Shown: one piece after another, positions 16,551 through 25,695 of the stretch | Position numbering within the stretch: the first letter of the stretch is position 1 | Layout of the letters: every line of letters starts with the position of its first letter | Source: Campylobacter concisus | Lineage (GTDB): Bacteria; Campylobacterota; Campylobacteria; Campylobacterales; Campylobacteraceae | Direction: 5' to 3' | Assembly: GCF_003048875.2 (NCBI RefSeq) | Contig: NZ_CP049264.1 | Coordinates: forward strand, 1,961,228-2,025,227 | DNA: 64,000 nucleotides | The notes under the pieces: model-generated | Databases searched by the model: none | Told to the model about the DNA's origin: nothing | The model's input: the letters and a program-made list of their open reading frames with translations, nothing else | Position numbers and translations under genes: made by a program

Positions 16551-18926
16551 CTACTGACATCCCTCACACTCGATCGAACGGTCTGCCACGTCGTTTAGCT
16601 TTTCGCTGTCTGGACTTTCAGAGCGTAGATAGTAGGTTGATTTTAGTCCAAGCTCCCATGCAAGCGTGTAAATTTCACTTAGATATCCGCCACTTGCCTT
16701 ATCTAGGCTCATAAATATATTTAGGCTTTGACCTTGATCGATCCATTTTTGGCGGATCGCGCCTGCTTTTATAAGAATTCTTTGATCAAGCTCGTAAGCT
16801 GGCGTGTAAAACTGCCAAGTATCAGGGCTTAAATTTGGCACGACATTTGGGATCATGCCGCTTAGGTTGTGTTCGAACCACTTGCGCTTATAGACTGGCT
16901 CGATAGTCTGAGTAGTGCCAACAAGGATCGAGATCGAGCTAGTTGGAGCGATCGCCATTAGGTAGCCGTTTCTCATGCCGTCGCGCCTAACTTTTTCTCT
17001 TAGCTTGTCCCAGTCGCAGACATTTTCGTCAAATAGCCCGCCTTTGTCGTTTAAAAGCGCTTTTGCGTTCTCGTTTGCAGTGTCTATCGGCATGATGCCT
17101 TTGCTCCATTTTGAGCCTTCAAATTTTGGATAGATGCCCTTTTCTACGGCTAAATTTGAGCTAGCGTAGATCGCGTTGTAGCTTATGTTTTCCATTATGC
17201 TATCAATGAGCGCCAAATGCTCATAACTGCCCCATTTTACGTTTTTCTCAGCTAGCATTTGCGCTTCGCCCATGACGCCAAGGCCGATCGAGCGAGAGGC
17301 AAGGTTTGTGTGTTTTACCTTTTTGTGTGGGTAGAAATTTAGATCTATAACATTATCAAGCATCCTGATAGCTATAGGCACGACACGCTCGATGTCCTCT
17401 TTGCTGTTTATCTTGCTTAAATTTATACTTGCAAGGTTGCAAACTGCGGTTTTGCCCTCGATGCTCTCTTTTTCTACGATGAAAATTTGCTTGCCTTTTA
17501 GGCTATCAAGCGCGCTAAGCTTTTTGGCTTTTTTAGTTATGCCACTATCAACAGTGACGTCTTCTTCTTCGTCAAATAGCTCCTCGCCGCCGTCTTCATA
17601 AGTGATCTTGATCTTATAGTAGTTTGGCGCTGTGTTTTGGAAAATTTCAGTGCATAAATTTGAGCTTCTGATGATGCCTTCGTGGTCATTTGGATTTGCT
17701 TTGTTGGCATTATCTTTAAAGCATAAAAATGGCATGCCCGTTTCAAAATAGCTAGTTAAAATTTTCTTCCAAAGCTCTTTTGCAAGGATGGTGTTTTTCT
17801 GGATATTTTCATCGTTTTCATACTCTAAGTATCTCTTCTCAAACTCCTCGCCATAAAGGTCGCAAAGGTCGCTTACTTGAGCTGGGTCAAAGAGGCTCCA
17901 GCGGCCATTTTCTTTGACACGCTTCATAAATAGGTCGTTTATCCAAAGTGCAGGGAAAAGCTCGTGCGCGCGGCGTCTCTCTTCGCCTGAGTTTTTGCGA
18001 AGATCGAGAAAATCGCTCACGTCCATATGCCAAGGCTCGATATAAACAGCGATCGCGCCCTTTCTAGTGCCTAGCTGATCGACCGCTACTGCGATGTCGT
18101 TTGTCACTTTTAAAAATGGTATGATACCGCCAGCTGCGTTTTTGTGTCCGTCGATACTGCCGCCCATCGCGCGCACCTTGCTCCAGTCCCAGCCGATACC
18201 GCCGCCAAATTTTGAAAGTAGCGCCATCTCTTTGTAGCTATCAAAAATGCCCTCGATATTATCAGGCGTACTGCCTACGTAACAGCTGCTTAGCTGGTGG
18301 CGTGTAGTCCTTGCGTTTGAGAGCGTTGGGGTAGCTAGCATCACTTCAAATTTAGAGATGAGGTCGTAAAATTTCTTTGCCCAACCTTGACTGTCTAGCT
18401 CGTTTTGCGCAAGAAACATCGCTATCGCCATAAACATGTGCTGTGGCAGCTCGATAGGCATACCGCTCTTGTCTTTGATAAGATAGCGATCATAAAGCGT
18501 CTTGATACCAAGGTATGCAAACTGGAGGTCGCGCTCAGGTTTGATGTATGCGTTTAGATCCTCTAAGTCGTACTTCTCTTTTAGCCCAGGGATGATGCGG
18601 CCTACTTTCTCGCCCTTTGCTAGGTAGTCTTTTAGGTGGTTGTAGCCGTTAAAGCCAGTCACTTTGTGATAAAGGTCGAATAAAAATAGCCTTGCTGCAA
18701 CAAATGTCCAGTTTGGGCGGTCGATGTCGATCTTATCAACTGCTGTTTTTATAAGAGTTTGCTGAATTTCCTCAGTCGTTATCATATCTCTAAACTGAAT
18801 TTTCGCATCTACCTCAAGCTCGCTAAGACTTACGTTACTAAGACCTAGGACGGCTTCGTTTGTGTATTTTTTGATCTTGCTAATATCAAGCTCTTCTGTT
18901 CTGCCATTGCGTTTTATAACTTTCAA
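16551..18926 (-). CDS. nrdA: Class I ribonucleoside-diphosphate reductase alpha subunit
   Basis: A 791-residue aerobic reductase large subunit. It has an N-terminal ATP cone (VIKRNGRTEELDISKI), the substrate/specificity core with RTTRHQLSSCYVG and NLCTEI, and the active-site VCNLASINLSK. It ends in a CEGC pair, the redox-shuttle cysteines of the flexible tail. The start is TTG at 18926, with GGAGAG a few bases upstream. The radical-carrying partner NrdB is not in this window. Having both class I and class III systems fits a microaerobe that also grows anaerobically. Confidence 0.93.
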   Translation of the reverse strand: MKVIKRNGRTEELDISKIKKYTNEAVLGLSNVSLSELEVDAKIQFRDMITTEEIQQTLIKTAVDKIDIDRPNWTFVAARLFLFDLYHKVTGFNGYNHLKDYLAKGEKVGRIIPGLKEKYDLEDLNAYIKPERDLQFAYLGIKTLYDRYLIKDKSGMPIELPQHMFMAIAMFLAQNELDSQGWAKKFYDLISKFEVMLATPTLSNARTTRHQLSSCYVGSTPDNIEGIFDSYKEMALLSKFGGGIGWDWSKVRAMGGSIDGHKNAAGGIIPFLKVTNDIAVAVDQLGTRKGAIAVYIEPWHMDVSDFLDLRKNSGEERRRAHELFPALWINDLFMKRVKENGRWSLFDPAQVSDLCDLYGEEFEKRYLEYENDENIQKNTILAKELWKKILTSYFETGMPFLCFKDNANKANPNDHEGIIRSSNLCTEIFQNTAPNYYKIKITYEDGGEELFDEEEDVTVDSGITKKAKKLSALDSLKGKQIFIVEKESIEGKTAVCNLASINLSKINSKEDIERVVPIAIRMLDNVIDLNFYPHKKVKHTNLASRSIGLGVMGEAQMLAEKNVKWGSYEHLALIDSIMENISYNAIYASSNLAVEKGIYPKFEGSKWSKGIMPIDTANENAKALLNDKGGLFDENVCDWDKLREKVRRDGMRNGYLMAIAPTSSISILVGTTQTIEPVYKRKWFEHNLSGMIPNVVPNLSPDTWQFYTPAYELDQRILIKAGAIRQKWIDQGQSLNIFMSLDKASGGYLSEIYTLAWELGLKSTYYLRSESPDSEKLNDVADRSIECEGCQ

Positions 18927-19254
18927 AAATATCTCTCCGTGTTAAATTTTAATTTGAGATTTTATCCAAAAAGATATAAAAACTCTCTTTGCCAAAAACT
19001 ACTCAATAAATATAAAATTCAGAGCCAAAATGAGAAGGATAAAGGCTTGCCAAAAACTCTTATTTTTCTAGCGCGAGGGCGATAAAAATGTTAAACGTGA
19101 CGAGCTTTTGGGTTAGCTTTGGCGACCAAAAGTTAAATGCGCCAACATTGCCACTAAATTTTGCTGACACTTGTAAAAGCTACTTGAAAAGTGCCGCCCT
19201 TGGCTGATAAATTTGGCGAGCTAAATTTAAGGTGGATTTTGTGTTAGGGTATTT
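18927..19254. other. Gene-poor gap between nrdA and purB with a possible gene remnant
   Basis: About 330 bases without an intact gene. On the minus strand about 19065-19150 reads FSGNVGAFNFWSPKLTQKL then VTFNIFIALALEK-stop, protein-like with a hydrophobic end, and just upstream GGTFQVAFTSVSKI continues in another frame. This suggests the decayed C-terminus of a membrane protein. The phrase TTGCCAAAAACT occurs several times in and around the gap. No tRNA or clear promoter other than that of nrdA is visible. Confidence 0.3.
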
Positions 19255-19279
19255 GCAAGGGGCTAAATTTACCCCTTGC
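19255..19279 (-). terminator. Hairpin after purB
   Basis: An 8-bp inverted repeat (GCAAGGGG / CCCCTTGC) with a 9-base AT-rich loop starts 9 bases after the purB stop. The downstream T-tract is weak. Confidence 0.6.
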
Positions 19280-19287
19280 GTTTAAAT

Positions 19288-20619
19288 TTACTTGCCAAAA
19301 ACTCTGGCGAAAATTTTATCTACATTTTTGGTGTAGTAGTTGTAGTCAAAACACTCTTTGATCTCATCTTTGCTAAGGCTCTTAGTTAGGTCCTCGTCGT
19401 TTAGTAAATTTTGTAAAAATAGGCTGTGGCCTTGCTCGTCGATCGCTTTTTTGCCCTCTTGCAAGTCCGCCCAGACCTTCATGGCGTTGCGCTGAACGAT
19501 CTTGTAGGCATCCTCTCTAGAAATTCCACGCTGTGGCAGCTGTAAAAGCACGCGCTGTGAAAAGACTAGCCCGCCTGTTAAATTTAAATTTTTCATCATA
19601 TTTTCTGGATATACAACCAAATTTGCTATCAAATTTTTGATACGAACCAGCATAAAATCAGCCGTGATAAACATATCTGGCAGGATAAATCTCTCAACCG
19701 AGCTGTGGCTGATATCGCGCTCGTGCCAAAGAGCTACGTTTTCAAGAGAAGGCGTGACGTATGAGCGTAGTACCCTGCAAAGGCCTGTGATGTTTTCGCT
19801 AAGGACTGGGTTGCGCTTGTGTGGCATCGCGCTTGAGCCCTTTTGTCCTGGGCTAAAATACTCCTCCGCCTCATAAACCTCGGTCCTTTGGTAGTGTCTA
19901 ATGGCAACTGCGATCTTCTCGCAAGTAGAGGCTAGAACTGCGATAGCGCTCACCACATGGGCGTAGCGGTCGCGCTGGATCACTTGATTTGACGCTGGGG
20001 CAGCTTTAAGACCTAGCTCCTCGCACGTTAGCTCTTCAAATTCCATCGGAGCGTGGGCTAAATTTCCCATAGCGCCTGAGAGTTTGCCGTAGCTGATCGT
20101 TTCTTTTGCGTCTTTGATGAGCTTAAGCGCCCTTGCGATCTCGTCGTACCAGATGGAAAGCACAAGGCCAAAGGTTATCGGCTCGCCGTGGATGCCGTGG
20201 CTTCTGCCGACCATAAGCGTATGCTTGTGCTCGTTTGCTCTGTTTTTGACCGCCTGCATAAACTCCTCTACGTCGCTGATGATGAGCTCTAGGCTCTCTT
20301 TCATCTGAAGTGCGACGGCTGTATCGATGCAGTCGCTTGAGGTCATGCCATAATGCACGAACCTACTCTCCTCGCCAAGGCTCTCGCTGACGCTTGTTAA
20401 AAATGCGATGACATCGTGCTTTGTCGTCTTTTCTATCTCGTCGATGCGAGCCACTTCAAATTTAGCGTTTTTGCAAATTTTCTCACAGTCGCTGTCGCTT
20501 ATGAAGCCAAGCTTATTCCAAGCTTTAACGGCAGCTTTTTCTACCTTGAGCCAAGCGTCGTATTTTGCTTGTATGCTCCACTTTTCAGCCATCTCTTTGC
20601 GTGAGTATCTTTCGACCAT
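19288..20619 (-). CDS. purB: Adenylosuccinate lyase
   Basis: A 443-residue fumarase/aspartase superfamily enzyme that cleaves SAICAR and adenylosuccinate, releasing fumarate, in purine synthesis. The superfamily signature GSSAMPHKRNP is present, as are the N-terminal RYSRKEMAEKWS and the SHGIHGEPITFG active-site region with its catalytic His. Length is normal. A TATACT -10 element lies 38 bases upstream of the ATG. Confidence 0.95.
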   Translation of the reverse strand: MVERYSRKEMAEKWSIQAKYDAWLKVEKAAVKAWNKLGFISDSDCEKICKNAKFEVARIDEIEKTTKHDVIAFLTSVSESLGEESRFVHYGMTSSDCIDTAVALQMKESLELIISDVEEFMQAVKNRANEHKHTLMVGRSHGIHGEPITFGLVLSIWYDEIARALKLIKDAKETISYGKLSGAMGNLAHAPMEFEELTCEELGLKAAPASNQVIQRDRYAHVVSAIAVLASTCEKIAVAIRHYQRTEVYEAEEYFSPGQKGSSAMPHKRNPVLSENITGLCRVLRSYVTPSLENVALWHERDISHSSVERFILPDMFITADFMLVRIKNLIANLVVYPENMMKNLNLTGGLVFSQRVLLQLPQRGISREDAYKIVQRNAMKVWADLQEGKKAIDEQGHSLFLQNLLNDEDLTKSLSKDEIKECFDYNYYTKNVDKIFARVFGK

Positions 20620-20656
20620 TGTTGAACCTTTTGTGTTAGTTTGCTTTTGTCCTGAA

Positions 20657-20662
20657 AGTATA
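20657..20662 (-). promoter_or_regulatory. -10 element for purB
   Basis: TATACT on the minus strand, 38 bases before the purB ATG. It is the best promoter match in the short divergent region. Confidence 0.4.
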
Positions 20663-20805
20663 AATTTGGCTTTTTGAGCCAGAAATCACGTCGTGCAATT
20701 TCTCTAAATTTAAGTTTTTATTATATAAAATCCGGGCTGAAATGTCGGTTATACGCTTATAAATTTGGGCTTAAGATAGCTCGCTCATTTTTCAAAGGAT
20801 CATTT

Positions 20806-21729
20806 TTGCCCTACGTAAATAAATTTATCATTACTGCAGATCATCAAAAAGCTTACGAAATTTTACTGCAAAATGGCTTTAGCATGAGCCAAACCCAGCG
20901 TCTCATCGACAAAGGCAGGCTGATCTGTGGCGGCAGTGTCGTGAGTGAGAAAAATGCCGTTTTGTGCGGTGATGTTTTTTTGATCGACTATGAGGTCAAA
21001 CCAAAGGGACTAAAGCCGATCTTTGAATGCGAGAGCTTTGCGGTATTTGACAAGCCAAGTGGGGTGCTCAGCCACCCAAATGGCAGGCACTGCGACTACT
21101 CGCTAAATGATGAAATTTACACACTTTTTGGGCGAGATGCGAGCGTAGCACATAGGCTGGACTGCGAAACAAGCGGCGTAATAGTCGTTGGCAAAGATAG
21201 AAATTCTACGATAAAACTAAAGAAAATCTTTGAAAACAGAGAGGTTTCTAAAAGCTACGTCGCGATGGTGCAAGGCAAGATCGAGCGAGAATTTACGATC
21301 GATGCTAAGATGGATCTGGCAAACAACTACGACGATGTGAAAATGCGAATGCAAATTTGTGAAAATGGAAAAAATGCGGTGACTAAAATTTTGCCGATCA
21401 GATATTTTGACGATATCGATACGACTTTAGTTCGGGCTATCCCACTCACTGGTAGGCAGCATCAAATTCGCTTGCATTTGTTTCATGTGAAACACAAGAT
21501 CCTTGGCGAACCACTTTATGGTTTGTCGCGTCCGCAGATCGAGAAAATTTTAGATAAAGAGATGAGCGAGTATGAACGAATAAATTTAACTGGAGCAAAG
21601 AGGCTCTTGCTTCACTCGGACGAAATTTCATTTAAATTTGATGAAATTTTTTACACCATAAAAAGCAAATTTGACGCCGAAAGTGAGTTTTATAAATTTG
21701 CAAAAAAAGCAAATAATCAAACTATTTAA
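20806..21729 (+). CDS. RluA-family 23S rRNA/tRNA pseudouridine synthase
   Basis: A roughly 307-residue pseudouridine synthase. An N-terminal S4 RNA-binding domain (SMSQTQRLIDKGRL) is followed by the catalytic domain with HRLDCETSGVIVVG, whose Asp is the nucleophile, and the late LTGRQHQIRLH motif. I set the start at the TTG at 20806 (LPYVNKFII), with AAAGGA 8 bases upstream. The in-frame ATG at 20674 would add a 44-residue leader with no ribosome site that crosses the purB promoter region. Exact target uridine not deducible. Confidence 0.87.
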   Translation: MPYVNKFIITADHQKAYEILLQNGFSMSQTQRLIDKGRLICGGSVVSEKNAVLCGDVFLIDYEVKPKGLKPIFECESFAVFDKPSGVLSHPNGRHCDYSLNDEIYTLFGRDASVAHRLDCETSGVIVVGKDRNSTIKLKKIFENREVSKSYVAMVQGKIEREFTIDAKMDLANNYDDVKMRMQICENGKNAVTKILPIRYFDDIDTTLVRAIPLTGRQHQIRLHLFHVKHKILGEPLYGLSRPQIEKILDKEMSEYERINLTGAKRLLLHSDEISFKFDEIFYTIKSKFDAESEFYKFAKKANNQTI

Positions 21730-21919
21730 ATTTCAAAAAATCTTTCTAGTAAAAACAATCTATAAAATTTTTCATAATTTTGCTTTTAAATTTGAAACAG
21801 AATTTTTATTGAAAAGTAGAATTAGATTTTTAGTGTCGCCGCATTATGAATTAAATTTTGGCAATCGACTTTGCGTTTTTGTTTTTCACTCACAAAATTT
21901 CATGCCAAATTTTTAGAAT

Positions 21920-22027
21920 TTATTTTGAAGTTTTATTTTCATCTTTTAAAACTTTAATGATAAGTCCAAGCCCAACACCAGCAACCAGCACTATAAAAAT
22001 TATCTCGGCGATATCAAGAGCTGTCAT
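21920..22027 (-). CDS. 35-residue single-span membrane protein coupled to rlmN
   Basis: A small open frame whose ATG overlaps the rlmN stop as ATGA. It encodes [23 protein letters not shown] followed by a charged tail ending KTSK. One hydrophobic helix (about 8-24) fills most of it. Translational coupling, a clean helix and a basic C-terminus argue that it is real. C. jejuni also has a tiny gene after rlmN (Cj1714), which I recall as a small hypothetical protein. Function unknown. Confidence 0.62.
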   Translation of the reverse strand: MTALDIAEIIFIVLVAGVGLGLIIKVLKDENKTSK

Positions 22028-23169
22028 TTTTTACTCACGTTAGTTTTATCGTTAGTTGGTTTTTCTTCTGCTGTAGCTGCACTCTTATCGCTAACGTTAG
22101 CTCTGAATTTTGAGTTTTCATTTCGCTGTTTTAGCTGTCCGCAAGCCGCACTTATATCAAGCCCTTTGCTCTGTCTGATCGTGCAAGTAACACCATGATC
22201 CCTTAGATATTCTTGAAATTTTAGCATGCTAGCAAGCTCAGGCCGTCCAAATTCACTACCTTCATGCGGGTTAAAGTAGATCAAATTTACCTTTGCCTTG
22301 ATACCATGCAGCAGTTTTACCAGCTTTTTTGCGTCACTAACGCTGTCATTTAGGTCTTTGATAACAAGATACTCAAACATCACACGCTTTCGCATATCGA
22401 TAGGAAATCCCCTAACAGCGTCCATAACAGCCTCGATATTATACGCCTTATTTATCGGCATCAGGCGGCTTCTAAGCTCGTTAGTAACAGCATGTAGCGA
22501 TATGGCCAACAAGACACCAAGGTCCATCTCGCCAAGCTTTTTTATCTGACTGCCAAGGCCACTTGTTGAAACAGTTTGGCGGCGTGGCGATATGGCTAGA
22601 CCCTCATTTAGAGCTAAAATTTTGATCGCTTTACTAACGTTAGCAAGGTTATCAAGTGGCTCACCCATACCCATATAAACGACATTTATGCGCCTCTCGT
22701 ATGGTATGTTATTTTCTCTTTTTATCCATAAAATTTGCCCTACGATCTCGCCAGCGGTCAAATTTCTAACAAGCCCGCCCTTTGCTGTTAGGCAAAAAGC
22801 ACAGCCCATTTTGCAGCCAACCTGCGAACTAACACAAACAGTGTAACGAGCATGGCGACTGATCTTGCCATCTTCGTCACTAACCTCCTCTTTCATCGGT
22901 AACAAAACGCTCTCTATCTTCAGCCCATCTTTTAGCTCAAAAAGATACTTGATCGAGCCATCACTACTTTGCTCAAATTTCACACATTTTAAAGGATCAA
23001 GATAAAATTTCTCAGCCAGATCCTGGCGCATATCTTTTGGCAAATTTAGCATTTGGCTAAATTCTGTTGCATTTTTTTTATATACCCACTCATAAATTTG
23101 CGTCGCTCTAAAAGAGGGAGAGACCAGCTCTTTTAACTCTTCGATGCTAAGGTCAAGCAAATTTTTCAC
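22024..23169 (-). CDS. rlmN: Dual-specificity 23S rRNA/tRNA adenine-C2 methyltransferase RlmN
   Basis: A 381-residue radical SAM methyltransferase acting on 23S rRNA A2503 and some tRNAs. The cluster motif is CKMGCAFC. The N-terminal [10 protein letters not shown] helix-hairpin region binds RNA. The C-terminal conserved cysteine is in [10 protein letters not shown] hydrophilic tail of about 30 residues ([20 protein letters not shown]) extends past the usual end. The start is GTG at 23169, overlapping the previous gene's stop as GTGA. Confidence 0.93.
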   Translation of the reverse strand: MKNLLDLSIEELKELVSPSFRATQIYEWVYKKNATEFSQMLNLPKDMRQDLAEKFYLDPLKCVKFEQSSDGSIKYLFELKDGLKIESVLLPMKEEVSDEDGKISRHARYTVCVSSQVGCKMGCAFCLTAKGGLVRNLTAGEIVGQILWIKRENNIPYERRINVVYMGMGEPLDNLANVSKAIKILALNEGLAISPRRQTVSTSGLGSQIKKLGEMDLGVLLAISLHAVTNELRSRLMPINKAYNIEAVMDAVRGFPIDMRKRVMFEYLVIKDLNDSVSDAKKLVKLLHGIKAKVNLIYFNPHEGSEFGRPELASMLKFQEYLRDHGVTCTIRQSKGLDISAACGQLKQRNENSKFRANVSDKSAATAEEKPTNDKTNVSKK

Positions 23170-23852
23170 ATATTTTCCTTTACATATTTTGTTAGTAGCT
23201 CTTTGGCCGCAGAGTGATTTTTTATAAAATCAGCATGCGCATTTTCATCACAAAAATTTGTCGCTACGAAAATTCCATAAGCTGGAATTTTAAAAATTTG
23301 AGCCACTTTTAGAACAGAAAAAAACTCCATATTTTCTAAAAAATATCCCTTTTCAAACATCTTATAAGCCAAATTTTTATCTGTTGTTATAAAATTTGAT
23401 GAATTTGTTTTGATAGTTCCACGTGAAACGATAGAAGAAATTTCACACTCGATAGGCGAATAAGATCTATTTTCTATGCTAGAAATTTCAACATTTGTCC
23501 CAACCGAGCTTTCATAAATTTGCAAAATTTCACCATCTTTATATAGACCTGCCGAGCCAACAAAAATTATCTTTTCTGGCATCTGGTATAAATTTTGATC
23601 AGGATTTTTTGACAAATTTTGGCTTAGATTTTGCAGCTCTGGGTTTGATGAGTTTGCAAATTTAGCCTCGATCTTTGCAAGGTAGTGAGGGTCAATATTT
23701 TTTAAATTTACACTCTTTTCATCTGCTCCCACGCATGATCTTTTTTGCAAAAACTTTGTCAAATTTATCGCCATATCGACTAGCCCCACACCCATCGGCA
23801 AGGCAAAAGGAAACACTTCATTTCGTCCCGCACTTATTATTATACTCTCCAT
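23166..23852 (-). CDS. Nucleoside phosphorylase-like protein
   Basis: A 228-residue protein with an N-terminal [25 protein letters not shown], a central [14 protein letters not shown] and a late [18 protein letters not shown]. The last resembles the NMEGA/NMESAA substrate loop of purine nucleoside phosphorylases and MTA/SAH nucleosidases. It matches the gene next to rlmN in C. jejuni. A variable Asn/Gln-rich insert lies at about residues 65-92. The reaction (phosphorolysis or hydrolysis of a nucleoside) is inferred from fold only. Translation is coupled to rlmN. Confidence 0.62.
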   Translation of the reverse strand: MESIIISAGRNEVFPFALPMGVGLVDMAINLTKFLQKRSCVGADEKSVNLKNIDPHYLAKIEAKFANSSNPELQNLSQNLSKNPDQNLYQMPEKIIFVGSAGLYKDGEILQIYESSVGTNVEISSIENRSYSPIECEISSIVSRGTIKTNSSNFITTDKNLAYKMFEKGYFLENMEFFSVLKVAQIFKIPAYGIFVATNFCDENAHADFIKNHSAAKELLTKYVKENM

Positions 23853-23964
23853 TTAACTCTTTTCAAATTTTCTTTAATGGTATCAAAATAGTAGTAAATT
23901 TAAAACTAAATTCAAAAATTTAGTACGAAAATAAAATTACAATAAATTTTAAGCAATTTTTTAT

Positions 23965-23972
23965 GGGGGGGG
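23965..23972 (+). repeat. G8 homopolymer in a divergent promoter region
   Basis: Eight consecutive G residues in an otherwise AT-rich intergenic stretch, 36-43 bases before the ATG at 24008 and upstream of the divergent nucleoside phosphorylase-like gene. Poly-G tracts of this kind are the usual phase-variable switches in Campylobacter. Here it lies outside the annotated coding frames, so an effect on transcription or the 5' leader is inferred. Confidence 0.7.
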
Positions 23973-24007
23973 ATAGAATACGGGTAAAAATTTACAAGAT
24001 GTAAAAA

Positions 24008-24280
24008 ATGGATAAATATGAGAGTTGTTTGCAAAAATCCTTAGTCTCGTTAATAGCTTTTTTAAGCGCCGTTATGTTTGATGGCGGTGCTTTGATACAT
24101 CTAAGGATTTTAGCAGCTATATCAATACCATTTTATGGGATTATTTTATATAGACTAGATAAACTCTCTGAAAACCCTGACGGTAGCCACAAATATTCTG
24201 CTTGGGGGATTATTATAAGGGTAACTTTTGGTTTCCTTGCTGGTCCAGCTATAAATTGTGTGATAAAAAATTGCTTTTAA
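24008..24280 (+). CDS. Small membrane protein of unknown function
   Basis: A 90-residue protein with hydrophobic stretches at about 10-24, 30-47 and 66-86, hence two or three membrane spans. The hydrophilic loop reads RLDKLSENPDGSHKYS. No family recognised. It precedes a Sel1-repeat gene by 9 bases, so the two are co-transcribed. The G8 tract lies in its leader or promoter. An in-frame ATG at 23963, whose first G begins the tract, leads to a TAA before this start, so it does not extend the protein. Confidence 0.6.
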   Translation: MDKYESCLQKSLVSLIAFLSAVMFDGGALIHLRILAAISIPFYGIILYRLDKLSENPDGSHKYSAWGIIIRVTFGFLAGPAINCVIKNCF

Positions 24281-24289
24281 GGAGAAAAG

Positions 24290-24910
24290 ATGAAAATCTT
24301 AAATTTTAGTAAAGTTGTCATTGGTTTAACGATAGTCAGTTCGCTTACTTTTGCAAGTAATAACTTAAATTTTAGTCAAGAAGAACTAAGAGAATTGGGA
24401 AAAAGCTGCAAAAATGCCAATACTACTTTTTTAACTGGCTATGGTACGATGTATCATTATGGTTTAGGGCAAGAAAAGGATATTATAAAAGCCATAAGAT
24501 TATATCAAAAAAGTTGTGATTGCAATGAATATGAAGCTTGCAATAATCTCGGAACGATATACGAAGGAGAAGATGGTATAAAAAAAGATTATAAGAAAGC
24601 AAGAGAGTTATACAAAAAAGCTTGCGATGGTGACTATGCACTAGGATGCTATAATCTTGGAAATATATATTATGATGGAAAGGGTGTAAAACAAGATATA
24701 GGAAAAGGGGCTATGTATTTTAAAGAAAGTTGCGATACTGGTAATAATTGGTCTGGATGTTATAATTTTGCCGTAATTGCTGGAAAGAATGGCGACCATT
24801 ACAAAGCAAAAGAGTATTTTGTAAAAGCTTGCAGTTTAGGAAAAAACGATCTTTCAGCACAAATTACTCCAGAAAGGAAAGAAGCGTTGCGAAAAGCTTG
24901 CAATTATTAA
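24290..24910 (+). CDS. Secreted Sel1-repeat protein
   Basis: A 206-residue protein with a signal peptide (about 1-22) and about four Sel1-like repeats, each carrying the pattern GxxxxxxGxGxxxDxxKAxxLYxKAC. The paired cysteines of each repeat (for example SCDCNEYEACNNLG) are typical of the Helicobacter cysteine-rich protein (Hcp) type, where they form intra-repeat disulfides. Periplasmic and probably a binding scaffold; the partner is unknown. AAGGAG lies 5 bases before the ATG. Confidence 0.85.
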   Translation: MKILNFSKVVIGLTIVSSLTFASNNLNFSQEELRELGKSCKNANTTFLTGYGTMYHYGLGQEKDIIKAIRLYQKSCDCNEYEACNNLGTIYEGEDGIKKDYKKARELYKKACDGDYALGCYNLGNIYYDGKGVKQDIGKGAMYFKESCDTGNNWSGCYNFAVIAGKNGDHYKAKEYFVKACSLGKNDLSAQITPERKEALRKACNY

Positions 24911-24912
24911 TC

Positions 24913-24936
24913 TTTTAGCCGCTTTTGTGGCTAAAA
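24913..24936. terminator. Bidirectional terminator between Sel1 gene and hisF
   Basis: An 8-bp stem (TTTTAGCC / GGCTAAAA) with an 8-base loop fills the 27-base gap between convergent stop codons. Confidence 0.75.
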
Positions 24937-24937
24937 A

Positions 24938-25693
24938 CTATAATCTTACTTCAACACCTTGCCCTCTTAAATATGCCTTTAACACCCTAATCTCGATCTC
25001 GCCAAAGTGAAATATCGAAGCAGCAAGACACGCATCAGCCCCAGCTTCAAAAGCCTCTTTAAAGTGCTCCATCTTCCCAGCACCACCACTTGCGATAGTC
25101 GGTATAGAAAGCGCGCTAAATATCTTTGTTAGCTCCAGACTAAAGCCCTGCTTGACACCGTCGTTATCCATAGATGTTAGTAATATCTCCCCTGCTCCGC
25201 GCAACTCAACCTCTTTTGCCCAAGAAAAGGCATCTTTTTTAGTATCGATCCTGCCACCATTTATAAAAACGCTATAACCATTTTCGATCTTTTTAGCGTC
25301 GATCGCCACAACGACACATTGCGAGCCAAATTTCTTAGCCGCTTCGTCGATCAAATTTGGATCTTTTATCGCCGATGAGTTTAGGCTCACCTTGTCGCAG
25401 CCCGCATTCAAAAGGCGAGAGATATCATCGATCGTGCGTATGCCACCGCCAACGGTTAGGGGTATAAAAAGCTTACTTGCGACCTTTTTTACCACATCAA
25501 CTATCGTATCACGGCCAAGGTGAGAGGCTGTGATATCCAAAAAGCACAGCTCGTCAGCACCCTCGTCGTTGTATCTTTTAGCTATCTCGACTGGGTCTCC
25601 AGCATCGACAAGTCCAACAAAATTTACACCTTTTACGACCCTGCCGTCTTTTACGTCGAGGCATGGGATTATTCGTTTTGCGAAATGATTCAA
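24938..25693 (-). CDS. hisF: Imidazole glycerol phosphate synthase cyclase subunit HisF
   Basis: A 251-residue TIM barrel of histidine biosynthesis that closes the imidazole ring and yields AICAR, working with the glutaminase HisH (not in the window). The two catalytic aspartates are in [12 protein letters not shown] and VVAIDAKKI, and phosphate-binding loops VGGGIRT and ASGGAG are present. It follows the helicase gene by 2 bases, so they share a transcript although their functions are unrelated. Confidence 0.95.
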   Translation of the reverse strand: MNHFAKRIIPCLDVKDGRVVKGVNFVGLVDAGDPVEIAKRYNDEGADELCFLDITASHLGRDTIVDVVKKVASKLFIPLTVGGGIRTIDDISRLLNAGCDKVSLNSSAIKDPNLIDEAAKKFGSQCVVVAIDAKKIENGYSVFINGGRIDTKKDAFSWAKEVELRGAGEILLTSMDNDGVKQGFSLELTKIFSALSIPTIASGGAGKMEHFKEAFEAGADACLAASIFHFGEIEIRVLKAYLRGQGVEVRL

Positions 25694-25695
25694 AT

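Noticed and set aside
21730..21919. Short plus-strand frame reading VSPHYELNFGNRLCVFVF in an AT-rich gap
   Set aside because: No start with a ribosome site and no recognisable protein; the gap shows only AT-rich sequence.
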